Shown: in pieces, positions 1 to 10,190 of the stretch
Layout of the letters: the number at the start of each line of letters is the position of its first letter
How positions within the stretch are numbered: position 1 is the first letter of the stretch
Assembly: GCA_031771865.1 (NCBI GenBank)
Contig: JASISA010000007.1
Coordinates: 62,001 to 126,000, forward strand
DNA: 64,000 nucleotides
Direction: 5' to 3'
Source: Nothophaeocryptopus gaeumannii
Taxonomy: Eukaryota; Ascomycota; Dothideomycetes; Mycosphaerellales; Mycosphaerellaceae
Made by a program: the position numbers and the translations under genes
The notes under the pieces: generated by a model
What the model was told of the DNA's origin: nothing
Database searches by the model: none
The model's input: the letters and a program-made list of their open reading frames with translations, nothing else

Positions 1-139
1 ACCTCGCCTCACTCCTCACGATTTTGTCTTCCACCACGACCGCAGCGCGCTCATCCAAATACCAAATCCTACGCAGGACGCAGGAAGTCAACACACAGGC
101 CCACCAAGCCATCAAACACCTCACCGCTGCACCTTCGCC

Positions 140-790
140 ATGGCACCAATAACCCGTAACAACTACGCCCTCGCGAAGAAAATCTCCACCCTCCAACTCC
201 GCCTCGCACCGCTCGTACCCCTCCCGGCAGGCCCTCCGCACCCCGACTTCCCACAAACGTTGATGGCCTTCCACCTGTTGACGGAAGAGCAGCTCGACAG
301 CATCGCACACTACTACCACCAATCCACACCCTGTGAATGGACGCACCATTACCCAGCCACAATGAATTGGGATAAAGACTTTCTGGCGAGGCCGACGCCA
401 CGGACACCAAGCTCAGCTGTCTCGCGGAAGGAAGGAGACGGGGACGCGGCGCTGGTGAGGAGACACAGCAAACAACTCACATCCTCCGAAGAAATCTGGC
501 TAGAAGACCTCATGACCACCGTTGAAGACCTGCAACATCCCATCCTCGCATCTCAAAACGATCCTCTCGAAGGGAGCAGCAGAAACCCATACGCGCATTT
601 GAGCGAGAAAGAGAGGATTCGGATTAAGAGGAGGAAAGTAGGCAAGTTTATTGGATTGGTGGGGATGGAGACGCCGGTGGAGGAGATTGCTGGTAGGATT
701 CAAGCGAGTCTGGATAGGGCGGTGGAGAGGACTCGGGAGGAGTTAAGGAGGAATGAGGAGGTTATGTCGAGGAGGAGGAAGATGGCTTGA
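140..790 (+). CDS. Conserved hypothetical protein, charged
   Basis: A single uninterrupted frame of 216 codons starts at an ATG 19 bases after an in-frame upstream region with no better start. I do not recognise the family. The first 60 residues are proline- and histidine-rich and somewhat hydrophobic. Residues about 85-150 carry Ser, Asp and Glu. The C-terminal third is strongly basic and helical, with RIKRRKVGKF near residue 160 and a run of Arg/Glu to the end (RRRKMA), suggesting a coiled coil or nucleic-acid contact. There is no signal peptide or membrane segment. Codon use and the intact frame support a real gene; function is unknown. Confidence 0.6.
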   Translation: MAPITRNNYALAKKISTLQLRLAPLVPLPAGPPHPDFPQTLMAFHLLTEEQLDSIAHYYHQSTPCEWTHHYPATMNWDKDFLARPTPRTPSSAVSRKEGDGDAALVRRHSKQLTSSEEIWLEDLMTTVEDLQHPILASQNDPLEGSSRNPYAHLSEKERIRIKRRKVGKFIGLVGMETPVEEIAGRIQASLDRAVERTREELRRNEEVMSRRRKMA

Positions 791-909
791 ACAGGAAGAA
801 GAGCGAGGTGGTCCGGAAGATTGGCGCAGGCTGTGAAGCGGTACTATGTGTTTGAGCTCATCAGCGTTTCCTTCGTGGTACATATTTGGCTCGTACCTAA
901 TCTACTCTG

Positions 910-1895
910 CTACAAGCTCTCCTTCAGAATCGCGACATCATCCCAGCCCTCATTCTTGGCTTGAATTTTCATGCTTTCCAGCACTCGCGCCTTCACATCT
1001 TTGTGTCGCACTTCAGTCCCGACAAAAGCGCCATGTGTGCTCTCGAAGTCGAGTGGATAAAGTGCTTTCCACATTTTGTGTAGTTCAGGAGGCGGGAGTG
1101 GGATCATGTTGGGGATAGACCACATGAAGACAAAAGAGTTCGTACCCGGCGGCCTGTCGATATGATAGAGGCCGGACTGTGCCATTGTTAGCACTCGATT
1201 CTTGAAAGTGAATGAAGTGTCTCACAGGAGTAGTGACGAGAGTATCAGCGATATAGAGATGCTTGTTCCACAGTAGCACCAGACTCCCGGGAAAGTGCCC
1301 GCCGACCTTGATGGCCTGGACTCCATCGACTATTTCCTCCGACAATCCTTCCATCAACTTCCTTCTCCCATCAGGATCTGGCCGATTCACCCATTCCTCA
1401 TCATCCTTTGCGAAATACACAGGACAATTGAATGTCTCGGCCCAGACCAGATGAGTAGTGTAGTAATGCGGATGGCTGATGACAATCGCTTTCAGATCGC
1501 CTTTCGACTTGATGAACTCGACGGTCTCCCCGTCAAGATACGTTATACAGTCCCAGAGAACGTTGCCGGCTGGAGTCTCAAGCAGGACGCAACGCTGGCC
1601 AATGGCGAACTTGGGCTCAGTCGTGATACTCCACATCCGTTTCTCGACATCGTCTTGCTTGATGCTGTTCTTGTACTTGCCTCGCATCTGAGCGAGACTC
1701 GTCCATGCTTGGCCTGATGGAGGGATGAATTGTCGTGGGTCCTTGTCATTGCTCAGTCTGTATCGTCGTTCACGACTGCTGATCACTCACATCGCATATC
1801 CGGCAGCCTTTGGGAGGCTTGTCGGCGGGCAGGTCGAACTGTGTCCCACACGCCTTGCAGATGAGAAGATCTTCCTTAGTCTTCAGTGTCGCCAT
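910..1895 (-). CDS. Metallo-beta-lactamase-fold hydrolase with N-terminal Cys cluster
   Basis: Three exons on the minus strand start at the ATG at 1895. Exon 1 encodes a small zinc-ribbon-like segment (CKACG...GCRIC) and ends at a GTGAGT donor. The next intron is about 1732-1780. A second intron of about 49 nt near 1181-1229 has donor GTGAGA, branch GCTAAC and acceptor CACAG, and joins VTTP to SGLYHID in frame. The metal-binding loop reads ISHPHYYTTH, so the usual HxHxDH is replaced by HxHxxxxH, as I recall for this fungal subgroup. GHFPGSLVL supplies a later ligand. About 300 residues, no signal peptide, probably cytosolic. The family is hydrolytic (glyoxalase II-like), but the substrate cannot be told from sequence. 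Confidence 0.75.
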
Positions 1896-2042
1896 GGTAA
1901 GATGATTGCTTCTTGTTTGTGATGGCTTTCGCACTTGATGTTTCTCCTGGCCCTGATATCATCAATTGCCCGTCGGCGGTCCGGAGCTGGCCGAGAGTCC
2001 GAAGGTGGAGGTGAGATTCAGAAGTGGGACAGGCAGGATAGC

Positions 2043-2474
2043 TCAGACAACCTCATTCACGCCTCTGAGTATCGTGGACTTTACACACAGCCACTTCTTG
2101 TCAAAGCGCTCCCAATGGAAAGATTGCATGCGCTCCCTGAGCAGTCCAGAGGGAAAGTTGGACCAGTGTGTATGGATGAAGACTGTGGCAAGCCCGGTCT
2201 TGTCGTTGACCTGAGCCGACACGTCGACAATCCTAATCTCGAGATCTGGCGAGGATTCAATTGCTTCGCAGACGCTAGCGATGCTCTCGGAAAAGGAGCG
2301 TGATTTCCCTGACGTCTGAAACTCTGCTTTGTAGGCGGTCGGGTGGAAGAGGCACTTCATAGCGTAGACTTCGGGGAAGGAACGAGAATTGAGGAGTTTG
2401 AAGTACTTTTCTGTGTAGCCTATGAGTAGGCCTGCTATGGCCGCTTCTTGCGGAGACGCGTTGATCACGACCAT
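2043..2474 (-). CDS. NTF2-like (SnoaL-type) small protein
   Basis: About 143 residues from the ATG at 2474, which I prefer because the protein-like sequence starts there; in-frame ATGs at 2534 and 2579 add a basic, unconserved-looking leader. The fold signature is an N-terminal helix pair (YTEKYFKLLNSRSF, FHPTAY) followed by beta strands rich in hydrophobic alternation and a closing W-L-C-V-K...LRG strand. That ending matches the 45.5 kb gene (W-K-C-Y-K...IRG). NTF2-like folds bind small ligands or act as dehydratases and isomerases; no catalytic set is obvious. No membrane segment. It lies divergently from the MDR gene only in the broad sense; both are on the minus strand with about 290 bases between them. 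Confidence 0.6.
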   Translation of the reverse strand: MVVINASPQEAAIAGLLIGYTEKYFKLLNSRSFPEVYAMKCLFHPTAYKAEFQTSGKSRSFSESIASVCEAIESSPDLEIRIVDVSAQVNDKTGLATVFIHTHWSNFPSGLLRERMQSFHWERFDKKWLCVKSTILRGVNEVV

Positions 2475-2766
2475 CGTGCTTGGTGATGATTCAAAGTGGT
2501 AGAGAATGTCGCTGCTGAGAAATGGAATTGGCATTGCTGACCTCGACTTTGGGCCTCGACGGGAAAGTCGAAGACGCAAGCGAGAAAGTCAGATCGCGTC
2601 CTTCATCCTAAACATTGAACGTTCTTCGCTCCCTCCCTCCTCATCAATGTCAATCAATGTCAATCATCTTCTGCCCAACTTGCGAAACGGAGCATCACCG
2701 CATACGGTATATGATGTCTTACATGTGGCTTGACGGCTCGACATGCGAGAGCACCGGACGACGCCC

Positions 2767-3870
2767 TCACCGCAACCGAATCACCACCTTGGAGAAATGC
2801 TTCTGACAGTCCAGCCAGTCGTACGCCCTCTTGGCCTCCTCCAAATCCCACGTCCTGAAATCGATCACTGGATGAACGTTCTTCTCCTCCACAAACTCGA
2901 CCATCTCTCTGAACTGATGCCGGCTGCCGAGAAGAATGCCCCGGATCGTGCAGGAATATATCAGCGACTTGAGCATTGGGACCTGCTCAGCCTCGCTGGC
3001 CCCCGATAGTCCCGTGGCGACGATGATGCCATCTGTACGGACGGCCTCCAAGGACTCCGGCAGTGTATCGTTCCCGCCAACATCCACGATGAGATCGAAG
3101 CCGCGTTTCTCTGGCGTCAAGTTACGGGCGGCTTTTCCCCACGATGGCTGTTCGCGATAATCGACCACATACTTCGCACCCAGCTCCTCTAAGAGTCGCT
3201 TCTTTTCGTTGTGCGAGGTCGTTGCGATGACGCTCGCGCCTGCAGCGATAGCAATTTGCAGAGCAGCTACACTGACGCCACCCGTTCCTTGGATCAGAAC
3301 CCAGTCACGAGACCGAACAGGGCGTTCCATGCTGTCAAACCACTGCAAGTCAAAGTCGCCGCTTGGTCGAAGCTGAGATTGCTTGGTGCGTGGACCAGAG
3401 AAGATTCGTGAAAGTTACCAAACTCTCGCAGTGTACCGTCCACACTCTGACCCAAGCCCGCTGAAATGTCTTTCATTGATGGAGGCTGGTCATATGGTAC
3501 CTTTGGGCAAAGATGTGTCACGACCTTCTCTCCTGGGGTGAACTTGGTGACCTTCTTGCCCACCGCCTCGACAACACCTGCGCCATCGGAACCTGGAACA
3601 ACACCAGGCTTGACTTCACCTGGAACGTCGCCCTGCGAGCTCCTTTCAGTATGGCAACTTCAAGATGAGATTGACCATGCCCACCTTCGCAATGACCAGA
3701 TCCCGATGATTCAACGACGCCGAGTGCAGCCGCACCCTCACCTCATCGTCCGCCAGCGAGCCCAGCGTAGCATCTGGGACCAGTACCAGGGACTGTATTC
3801 CGTGTGTCTTGGGGAGAGTCCATTGTGTGTTGATCACTTGCTCATCGGCGCTTGCAGTCATTCTCAACAA
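2767..3870 (-). pseudogene. Zinc-type MDR alcohol dehydrogenase-like gene with frame break
   Basis: Medium-chain dehydrogenase/reductase (quinone/zinc alcohol dehydrogenase-like). Exon 1 (3870 to about 3685) holds the GroES-like start with SLNHRDLVIAK. An intron about 3633-3684 joins to GDVPGEVKPG and then the PGSDGAG motif. Later come TLREFG, TCSGLTAWNAL, and the Rossmann motif IQGTGGVSVAALQIA, then HFSKVVIRL at the C-terminus, all typical of this family. The frame carrying TAWNALFG ends in a stop at about 3294, while the Rossmann half lies in another frame starting upstream of it. No intron can join them. The gap between W and DWVL is shorter than usual by roughly 19 bases, so a deletion with frameshift is the simplest reading. 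A sequencing error is the alternative. Confidence 0.7.
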
Positions 3871-4442
3871 TCCTGCGGCTGGTATGGCTGTCGACAGAGC
3901 TTTATCTGAGTGTCTTTGGACATCAGTGGCATCTTTGCAGCGACAACGGACGCAGTTTTGTTTCCTTGCCTGACATCATACATCATCTGTGGATATTTTC
4001 AAACCACCATCTCGTCAAGTTGCATGCCACTGCCGAGTGTTTACCGTGCCGAAGGTCTGCCGATCTTGGCTGCACGCGAGACATCCGACTTTCTACGAGA
4101 CTTCACGTGGTCTATCGAGTGATGGAGAGAGAGAGATTCGAACAACTTTATTCCGTGTTGATCATCCGCAAAAGAAGCTGCGGGTATCCAGCACCTCAGT
4201 ACCAAAGCAATGTTCTGAGACAGAGGTGACCTCCATCCGAAGATCTGTTGGCGAAGCATACGATCAGAGAAGCGCCTCGCAATGCCGTACTTGCAAGACT
4301 GCCGCGGCAAACGCGCAGATCGTATGTGAAGAGTCCATGTGTTGGCAGACCAGCGACTAGGAGGAACGCTCTCGAGGGCCAAACAATTGCGGCATCCCCT
4401 TGTCCACTCTCTCCTGTTGCTTCGACTGGGTCCGGCGACACA
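3871..4442. other. Intergenic, no supported gene
   Basis: Short overlapping frames occur on both strands but none has recognisable motifs or convincing splice structure. It probably contains the promoter of the MDR-like gene and 3' sequence of the small minus-strand frame that follows. Confidence 0.4.
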
Positions 4443-4757
4443 TCAACATTCCCACCCTTCGAAGATAACATCCACTGCATCAACCAACTTCTCGCAATGC
4501 TCGTCCCGATCACGCACGTCGAGCCACCTCTCTGGTTGATACCACCGAAAGAAACGAGGTGGGTCCGGCAACGCTCGCATTCTGTAGCCTCTCGAGCCTG
4601 GATCCTTTATCGTCGGAAGTGGCTCCACATATATCGGCGCGGAGATATCGTTTCTGTCAGTGATCTTCACGGCATCGCGGTTGGCTGGTCGTTGTTTCTG
4701 CAGTCTGTTTTGAACCGGTGGACAGTACTTGTGCTTCATCTGGGAAAGGGAAGGCAT
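4443..4757 (-). CDS. Small hypothetical protein
   Basis: An intact frame of 104 codons. The composition is protein-like in the second half (aromatic and acidic: PPRFFRWYQPERW, then CEKLVDAVDVIFEG), the first 40 residues are basic, and two Cys lie near the ends. No signal peptide, no membrane segment, no family recognised. A longer frame covers the other strand (4248-4886), but it is rich in Arg, Leu and His in a way typical of a shadow. The minus-strand choice is a judgement; the real gene could be spliced further or absent. Confidence 0.3.
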   Translation of the reverse strand: MPSLSQMKHKYCPPVQNRLQKQRPANRDAVKITDRNDISAPIYVEPLPTIKDPGSRGYRMRALPDPPRFFRWYQPERWLDVRDRDEHCEKLVDAVDVIFEGWEC

Positions 4758-4903
4758 GTTTATCTTCTTGATTTAGGAAGGGTGTTGAGGGTAGGTGGTT
4801 GCTTTTACTTGACACTACGCACAATTGCGATCTCTTTCATTTCCTTGTCTCACTTGAAATTGAGAATCTTCTTTCCCTTTCGATGATCTAGCAAACGATT
4901 CGC

Positions 4904-5206
4904 TTATCCCCCAGGCACATGCAGATACGACATCTGTCCGCTTGGCGGGACCATCGCGATGCCATTGTCTGGGTACAGCTCTTCAAACGGCTCGGTACTC
5001 ACGTCACTTGGTGCGAACCCTTCATGGCTCCTCGTCTTCTCTGGCTTGCGCCTCGGACGCCACAGGTATCTGTTCAACCTGCCTTGTCGTTCGTAAATGC
5101 TAGTGACGTTTGGCGGAGAGCTTTGACTGGAGCGACCATCTTGAAGGGTGCCAGGTGCGGCGTTTCGACTGAATGGAGCCTTGATCTTGGAGCAGAGAGA
5201 GCCCAT
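4904..5206 (-). CDS. Small predicted N-myristoylated protein
   Basis: I choose the internal ATG at 5206 over the one at 5236 because it gives the N-terminus MGSLCSKIKAPF. Gly2 with Ser6 is the classical N-myristoylation context, and Cys5 could be palmitoylated, so the product is predicted to be anchored to the cytosolic face of a membrane. About 100 residues; the middle is basic (RRKPEKTR) and Ser/Pro-rich, the tail acidic then Gly/Pro. No enzymatic domain is visible. Small MGxxCS proteins of unknown role are common in filamentous fungi (recollection). The start choice rests on the lipidation motif only. Confidence 0.45.
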   Translation of the reverse strand: MGSLCSKIKAPFSRNAAPGTLQDGRSSQSSPPNVTSIYERQGRLNRYLWRPRRKPEKTRSHEGFAPSDVSTEPFEELYPDNGIAMVPPSGQMSYLHVPGG

Positions 5207-5609
5207 GGCGATACCTGCGGGATGGTGGACGAGCACCGAAGTGCATCTTCAAGCTGGTAATGTTTGCTACATCCTGAAATCTCCGTCAGATCTTGGGTGC
5301 CAGTGTGGTGTGCAGAATGACTCCAAAATCTCAGGCACGCTCTGGGCAATTGATCTACCACCGGCCATGTCTAGAAGCCTTTGGAGGAATCCGAGTATTG
5401 CGATCATGACAGTCAACATACTGTCGTTGAAGTACGTGCTGAATCCTTCCATCCTATGGATAGTCTTGGCAACAACCACGCCCCGCTCTGCCGAGGCAGT
5501 CACAGGATGACAATACTTCACTTCACATTGCTTGAAATATCTCTTCAGGACACGTGACTTTGAAAAACCTTCTGAATTGTAGCAGATTTTCTGGACTACA
5601 GACGTGATC
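5207..5609. other. Intergenic, probable divergent promoter region
   Basis: The gap lies between the small myristoylation-start gene (minus) and the alpha/beta hydrolase (plus), so it probably carries both promoters. Short frames here have no recognisable motif. Confidence 0.4.
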
Positions 5610-6458
5610 ATGCCTCTCCTCAACAGACACGGAGTTCACATCTACTATGAAGAACACGGGAATGGCAGACCTCTACTCCTTACACATGGCTATTCATCTA
5701 ACTCATCGATGTGGCACGAACAAATAGCAGCATTATCAAAGAAATTCAAACTCATCATATGGTAAGGGAACATGCAATTCACAATCTCTAACCCCGCCAC
5801 CAGCGCCTACTAACAGCTCTTTAGGGACATGCGCGGCCACGGGCAGTCCGACTATCCCGAAGATCCTCTCGCCTACAGCGAAGCGCACACAGTAGCCGAC
5901 ATGGGCGCCATCCTGGACGAAGTCTGCGGCACAGGCCTTCTCGCCATCATCGGCGGTCTCAGTCTAGGCGGCTACATGTCCATGGCCTTCTATCGAATGT
6001 ATCCAGAACGAGTCTCATCCTTGCTCATAATCGACACTGGCCCTGGTTTCAAGAAAGACTCCGCCAGAAATGACTGGAACAAGTATGCAAATCAAACTGC
6101 GGATCAATTTGAGAAAGAAGGTTTAGCTGTTCTGGAAAGGCAAAGTCCCGAGCGTTCGCAAGTCACACATCGGAACGCGAAGGGGCTGGCGCTTGCTGCG
6201 AGGGGTATGCTGGCGCAGAGGGATTCGAGTGTGATTGATTCGTTGCCGAATATCAAAGTGCCGGCTTTGGTTGTTGTAGGCGCGGATGATAAGCCATTTC
6301 TTGCTGCGAGTGAGTACATGGCGAAGAAGATTCCTGGAGCGAAAAAGGTTGTTGTGCCGGATGCGGGTCATGCGGTTAACATTGATCAGCCGGAGGGGTT
6401 TTTGAGGGCGGTGATACTGTTCTTGGAGAGGGAGGGCGCGCCGAAGGCTTCGTTATGA
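5610..6458 (+). CDS. Alpha/beta hydrolase
   Basis: Two exons: ATG at 5610, intron 5762-5824 (63 nt, GTAAGG...TTTAG), join TG|G giving LIIWDMRGHGQSDYP. About 260 residues. Oxyanion/His-Gly motif LLLTHGYSSNSSMW near residue 25, nucleophile elbow GGLSLGGYMS with the catalytic Ser, a probable acid in VGADDKPF, and catalytic His in DAGHAVN near the end. This is the standard order and size of the esterase/epoxide hydrolase-like group (3-oxoadipate enol-lactonase type). No signal peptide, so probably intracellular. Substrate unknown. Confidence 0.88.
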
Positions 6459-6559
6459 GGTTCTTGCGGGAGATACGTCTAATCCACCGTACATTCGTTG
6501 TACCGCTTCGCCTTTGCGGTTTGAAGAAGCAATTCGAAGTCCGCGTCCAACCTTGGAGG

Positions 6560-7507
6560 CCTTGCTACACGCTTCACCCCACTGGCTCGCCTTCGCTGCC
6601 GCTTGGCCTCATCAGACATGTTGAGCGGAGAAGGAGGCCGGTACCTAAGAGACCCCAGTCAAGGTGCTGGTCGAATTCGATGTTGCCAAATCTCTCCTGC
6701 AACCCTAGGACATCAGTGCCATGGAGCTGTCTCATATCGTGTGAGATACCAATGTTGTCATTGAAAATCAAGTCATAGAGCTGCCACTGTAGCAGCCGGT
6801 CTTGCCGAACGTTTTTGGTGAATGCCCTCTTCATGGCCTTGCGGCAGTGCTCCCAGATGAAGCTGATGTGTCTTTCGATTGCCCTGATGCAACCCAATTC
6901 TGGTGTGAGAGAAATCTTTCGGCTGACTCCAGGCATCCTCCACGATGCGTTTCAATGTTTGTTTCGGCAAGTCCCGATCACCGCTCGGAAGTTTCCATTG
7001 GTCCCAGAACAGCTTTGGTCCGGCCTCCAGGATGAATGACATGAGCCGAGCCACAGCATCAACATACTGCCTGACAGTATGTGGTCATCAGGTGTGCTTT
7101 GGAACCCAAATAAGTCCTTGATCAGCGTTCCCGTGGCCTGGGATTTCGTTCGTGGCGACGACATCGGCTAGCCACTCACCGCCATAACGACTGATGGCGG
7201 TTTCAATTTCAACAGTATTATGATCTACGGCTCCTGGCAAGGCGCAGCAGAAGGCAATACTGGAGACCTCGAGGATGCCGTGCTCGTTGGCAAGCAAAAT
7301 GGGAGAGACGTGCCCATCCTCCAGGGTGGAAACGCCGATCCTGCTCGAGCTGGCCCAAGCGCAAGGGATGTGGCTCGTGTAAAGCTGCTTTACCCACCGA
7401 CTTCGGCAGCATCATCGTCCTCCAAGGGCTCCAACAGTACTTCCAAGGGCGGCTCCAAAATCGGCTCTAAGGAATCGTCTTCGAAGAACCAGAAGGGCTC
7501 TGCCTAG
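6560..7507. pseudogene. Decayed region with astacin-like metalloprotease C-terminus
   Basis: On the plus strand, 7172-7507 encodes FNFNSIMIYGSWQGA, a Met-turn motif like the SIMHY/SIMIYGS of astacin (M12A)-type zinc proteases, then ARDVARVKLLYP, the usual C-terminal motif, then a Ser/Lys-rich tail ending at TAG 7507. Upstream the frame is closed and I could not find an intact HExxHxxGxxH site; 6800-6900 has only faint similarity (ADVSFDCPDA). On the minus strand the same DNA reads as protein-like pieces in several frames (about 6574-6936 and 6773-7080) that no intron joins. Either a broken protease gene or a broken antisense gene; I favour the protease remnant. Confidence 0.4.
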
Positions 7508-7738
7508 AAAGGCGGGAGACCCAACCAATGGAAGGAGTTTCCTTGCTCTCACGGTGGCCGATGGTTTTGAGAGCAGGGCTGAGGACTGAGGAGAAAGGGC
7601 ATTTGGAAGGCGCACGGCGTTATCATTGCTGATCTGTCACGACACACCGTGTCTCTGAGAAGCAGTCCCTGACATTCAAAAGGGGGGAGATATTGGCAAA
7701 GGCGTTTGGTAGGCGCATGGCGCTATTGACTTTGATTC

Positions 7739-9420
7739 CTATTGCTCTGCATCAGCTTCATTTCGGAAGATCGAAGCATATGTCACGAAGAACTTCACTC
7801 CCTTCCCAACCCTCTCATAAACTGGACTCTTGTTACCCTTCAAGCCTCTCCAGCCATTCTGCCCAGCACCTCGTTGGTAAAGCACCCTATCCTTATCATG
7901 GCCAGTCTCATACACCAAGTGACAATATGGCGCAAAGTCCTGTCCCGCAATCGCTACGCCAAGCAAATCTCCCTCCTTCACCGTACTGTTGCTCGTCACA
8001 GGGACAGTAGTCGTGTTGAAGACATAGCTCAAGTATGTCGCATTGGTAGAAGTAGATCCTAGCGTGGTCCACTTGTATTCGGGAGCGAGGAGGTCGGCGT
8101 AGCTGTCGAATTTGAAGACCGTAAGAGCGAGCGGGACAGTTTGCGAGGAGCGGGCTACATTGACGGAGACGGAAGAGATGGTGCCGGATTTGGAGGCGCG
8201 CCATGTTTGGAAGAGGTCGAAGGAGTCGGAGTCGCAGATGGGTGCGTACTGAAAGCATGTCAGAATCATCAGAGCCAGGCATCAAAGACTTGAGGATAAC
8301 TTACCACAGCATCCAGTGGACTTCCATCAACCGCCTTCGTAGCAGCACCCTTCGGCACGGGCTGTGTTCCCTTCGCGAAGCTCACTGGAAAGCTCGCAGT
8401 GCTCGAACAATCAAGATCTTTCACACTGCCATCCGCATTGAACACCAAAGGCTGAAAGATATGTCCTCCAAATCCCGTCCTCGGGCCACCAGGCACACTG
8501 GTCGAATGCCAAACATAGGTAACCTCTTTCGTCTTCGGATCTGTCAAAGGCAACACGCCCTCGACCTGGCCGTTGCAGGAGTAGCTTCCAATGATCTGTC
8601 TCGTCCACGGGCCTTTAATCCTTCTCGACCGGTAAAGCAGCGCGATGGAACCATTACAGTAGCCACAAGTGTTCGACGCAGAAACGTAATACCATCCAAT
8701 TCGCATGAAGATATCGGGGCTCTCAGCTTCCTGGTCTATAAGGTTGAAAGCCGATGATTGAACGGGATAGCTGACCCGTGTGGTATTAATGAAATCCTCG
8801 GTAAGTTCGCTCACATGCAGTGTCTGGAAGATCGGAGGCCAGATGCTTCCTGCTCTTGGATCGCGGAAATTCAGTGCTGAGAAGACAATGTATGCTCTGT
8901 CTCCGAACTTCTCAACCGTAAAGTCAGCTGGTTGAAGACCGTCGAATTGAGGGTCGATAGCTGCTCGTGAAGATAAGAAAGTGAAAGGGCCGGAAGGAGA
9001 GCTTGATGTGGCGATTACATAGCCTGAGGATCCTGCGTTCGCCCAGAAGATGTACTGAGAGCTGTTGAAGTTGTAGACGATGTGAGGTCTTCCGCATCCT
9101 CCTTCGGCATTGCATGGGTTCTCGGCGAATGGATCGTAAAGAAATCCTTCATAGTTCCAATTTTGCAGATCGGGTGAAGAGTAGGATTTGATTCCGAAGG
9201 CTACGCCTGTGGTGGAGAAGCTGTTTCCGTAGAGGTAGTAGGTGCCGTTGAAGCAATTGATTTTGCTGCCGTATGCATCGATTTGATTGCCGTCTACGTC
9301 GAACAGAAAGCGCTTGGTGTTCGTGAATGTCACTTCAGTTGCTCCGGCTCCTACTGGGGAGCCAGTTTGAGCACAGGCCGTGCCGAGAAGGCTGGCCACA
9401 GTGAAATGGTGAAGTCGCAT
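7739..9420 (-). CDS. Secreted glycoside hydrolase, GH43-type five-bladed propeller
   Basis: Two exons joined by an intron at 8249-8304 (GTAAGT...TTTCAG), continuing DAV|YAPICDSD. About 550 residues. The N-terminus MRLHHFTVASLLGTACAQ is a signal peptide. Residues about 30-370 look like a GH43/GH117-type beta-propeller: DGNQIDAYG, YYLYGNSFSTTG, SPDLQNWNYEG, QPADFTVEKFGDRAYIVFSA, ESPDIFMRIGWYYVSAS and KGPWTRQ follow the blade pattern of this group. The last 170 residues form a separate beta-rich module of unknown type. Many NxS/T sites and paired Cys fit secretion. Likely acts on plant or fungal cell-wall polysaccharide; galactan or arabinan cannot be decided from motifs. Confidence 0.8.
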
Positions 9421-10190
9421 CTCGTGAAGCTTTTGAAGGAAAGACTATAGAACTGGATAGCCAGACCAGAGCCTTACCTACCTTTCTATTCTCTTAACGC
9501 CTCGCTTGGGATGTCAGCCCGTGTCCTGCACGAAGACTAGTGAGGTCGGCCTCGATCCTTCGTGGCGCCCGCCACCTCGGAGGCAAGCGTGAAGCCCTAA
9601 GCCATGAGCTCAATCTGTAAGCTGTGCCTGGAAGGATACCTTGGCTATCAAAAGCCAAGCAGTCATAGACAACCGTGACATACAAATCAAAGAGCAAATA
9701 GTGAGTCGCAAGCACATGGCAGATGGAGACGGCGAGTCCGGGGCGCGGAGAACGGGTGCGGGGAAGGCGATCATGGAGCCGGCAGTCTATTTCGGAGCAG
9801 GAAAGGCATCCGGGCCCTTCAAAGAGACGAATGTATTTGGCAGTGTCCGGCGGATCGTGCGAGAACTCGGTCTCTGATCCACCGCATTCTCGTAATGGAT
9901 GGAGTAGGCCGAGCGCGCCAGATCGAGATGGGTCGGCAAGTGGAGGGAGCTCGCTGTCAAATGCTGGCAGTCTGAACTGCTCGTGAAGAATTCTGTGATG
10001 ATTCTTGGGTATTTTGTGGATGGTCTTGGATAGTCTTCGGAGATTCTGGTCGTATGTACAGTCCTTCTTCTTTCGAGGTCGCTGAGTCGAGATATGAACG
10101 CCGTTCGCCGCGCTCCACCTTAATCAAGCACCAAAGTCACTTCCACATCTTGCTGAAGCACCGCGCAAGCAGAGCCTGAGGAGAGTCACT
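9421..10190. other. Intergenic between GH43 gene and Mtp18-type gene
   Basis: Promoter side of the GH43 gene. Frames on both strands are short and of biased composition (Arg/Ser/Gly). I see no RNA gene or convincing coding sequence. Confidence 0.4.

Noticed and set aside
4248..4886. 212-codon plus-strand frame
   Set aside because: No motifs, Arg/Leu/His-rich shadow-like composition, overlaps a more protein-like minus-strand frame.
7692..8757. Plus-strand frames at 7693-8062 and 8203-8757
   Set aside because: Antisense shadows of the GH43-type gene.
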